A stretch of 15,871 nucleotides of DNA. Source: Caryophanales bacterium UBA1231 (GTDB taxonomy: Bacteria > Bacillota_I > Bacilli_A > ML615J-28 > CAG-313). Both the position numbers and the translations under genes were made by a program. The stretch lies in assembly GCA_002309035.1 (NCBI GenBank), contig DBWT01000062.1:1-15871 (forward strand). The letters are read 5' to 3'. Of this stretch, positions 15,169 through 15,871 are shown piece after piece. The notes below the pieces were generated by a model. It did no database searches, was not told where the DNA came from, and was given only the letters and a program-made list of their open reading frames with translations. The stretch's first letter is position 1. Each line of letters opens with the position of its first letter.

Positions 15169-15871
15169 CGCACACCTCCAAACTTATATCACCACTTGAC
15201 TTAAGCAAACTCTTATCAAATACGATATTTTCCATTTCCGATGGAACCATATAAGGACGTTTAAATGTTTTAACTACTTCTTCGCCTTGAAGAACTTTAA
15301 TCATACAATTCTTATGTGGTGCACTACATCTAAAATATAAACTTATTTTTTCAATATTATCTAAATTAAGCATTGAAGGTAAAACATAACCAACACCATT
15401 TGCTGCATTAACATTGATATTAGCGTTAGAATTTAGTTCACCTTTTAGGAATTTTGCAGCAAAGTATCCAGCTTTAGATCCTTCATTAGAAACATTGTCA
15501 ACGACATCGTGGACATGAAGTGAATTACCACATGCAAAAATTGCTGGATTAGAAGTTTGATAACTTTCATTAACAATTGGACCTTTAGTTCTTGGATGCA
15601 TTTTAACACCAAGGTTTTCAAGTAATGGATTAGAAGGAATTAAACCTACTGATAAAAGTAATGTATCACATTCAAATTCCATTTCAGTTCCTTCGATGTA
15701 ATTAAACTTATCATCAACCTTACATATTACAATTTTTTCTAAGCGTTTATTTCCTACTATTTTCTTAACAGTATGACTTAGATAAAGAGGAATATTATAG
15801 TCATTTAGACATTGAACAATATTACGATTTAAGCCATTAGAGTATGGCATGATTTCAGCAACACCTAATAC
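15161..15871 (-). CDS. NAD(P)/FAD-dependent oxidoreductase (partial; N-terminus beyond right edge)
   Basis: C-terminal 236 residues of a pyridine nucleotide-disulfide type flavoprotein; the frame is open to the window edge, where it reads VLGVAEIMPYSN. Visible are the end of the NAD(P)-binding domain (SVGLIPSNPLLENLGV) and the second FAD-binding motif NPAIFACGNSLHVHDVV followed by SKAGYFAAKFL. The last about 80 residues form a beta-rich tail with a Cys pair region (RCSAPHKNC) that is not part of the basic fold. Together with the overlapping DUF1667 gene this matches the oxidoreductase partner in glycerol-3-phosphate dehydrogenase-type clusters of anaerobic Firmicutes; the glpA-like gene, if present, would lie beyond the right edge. 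Substrate cannot be told from this fragment. Stop is TGA. Confidence 0.9.
   Translation of the reverse strand, partial: VLGVAEIMPYSNGLNRNIVQCLNDYNIPLYLSHTVKKIVGNKRLEKIVICKVDDKFNYIEGTEMEFECDTLLLSVGLIPSNPLLENLGVKMHPRTKGPIVNESYQTSNPAIFACGNSLHVHDVVDNVSNEGSKAGYFAAKFLKGELNSNANINVNAANGVGYVLPSMLNLDNIEKISLYFRCSAPHKNCMIKVLQGEEVVKTFKRPYMVPSEMENIVFDKSLLKSSGDISLEVCDD

Overview
The window is AT-rich chromosomal DNA from a low-GC Firmicutes lineage. Three things point there: a Gram-positive type PolC replicase, a single long RelA/SpoT-type Rel enzyme in the order apt-rel-dtd, and Shine-Dalgarno sites built on GGAGG. The standard genetic code is in use, since Trp is read from TGG and TGA serves as a stop (dtd and the FAD oxidoreductase). 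An Erysipelotrichia-like or related Bacilli/Mollicutes-relative genome would fit, but that assignment is inference. Nothing indicates a plasmid, phage or IS element; the content is housekeeping.

All protein genes lie on the minus strand, so read the layout from right to left. (1) 15871-14806: the end of an NAD(P)/FAD-dependent oxidoreductase overlaps a small four-cysteine DUF1667 protein and is closed by a strong terminator whose stem contains the stop codon. (2) An extended -10 promoter at 14741-14769 starts a tight cluster: apt (adenine salvage), rel ((p)ppGpp synthesis/hydrolysis), dtd (D-aminoacyl-tRNA deacylase), an unrecognised 546-residue protein that may be a decayed GAF-GGDEF-EAL protein, a four-helix membrane protein resembling DUF1189, and a RluA-family pseudouridine synthase. 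Junctions are ATGA overlaps or gaps of 1-50 nt. (3) On the plus strand, facing this cluster, sits one tRNA-Cys(GCA) with its own sigma-A promoter and a terminator buried inside the 3' end of the pseudouridine synthase gene. (4) 7577-722: a lipoprotein with Ig-like domains and a C39-like cysteine peptidase domain, then polC, then a Bax-inhibitor-1/YccA membrane protein, with gaps of 12-13 nt. (5) 705-1: gap, with its own consensus promoter, runs off the left edge.

Functionally the window groups stringent-response and purine salvage genes (apt, rel) with translation quality control (dtd, pseudouridine synthase, tRNA-Cys), a cell-surface protein, the main replicative polymerase and a central glycolytic enzyme. 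No new defence or mobile system is visible. The items most worth a second look are the possible decayed cyclic-di-GMP-type protein coupled to dtd behind rel, the packing of the tRNA-Cys unit inside an opposing operon with a perfect 12-bp palindrome in its promoter spacer, and the altered C-terminal clamp-binding peptide of PolC.
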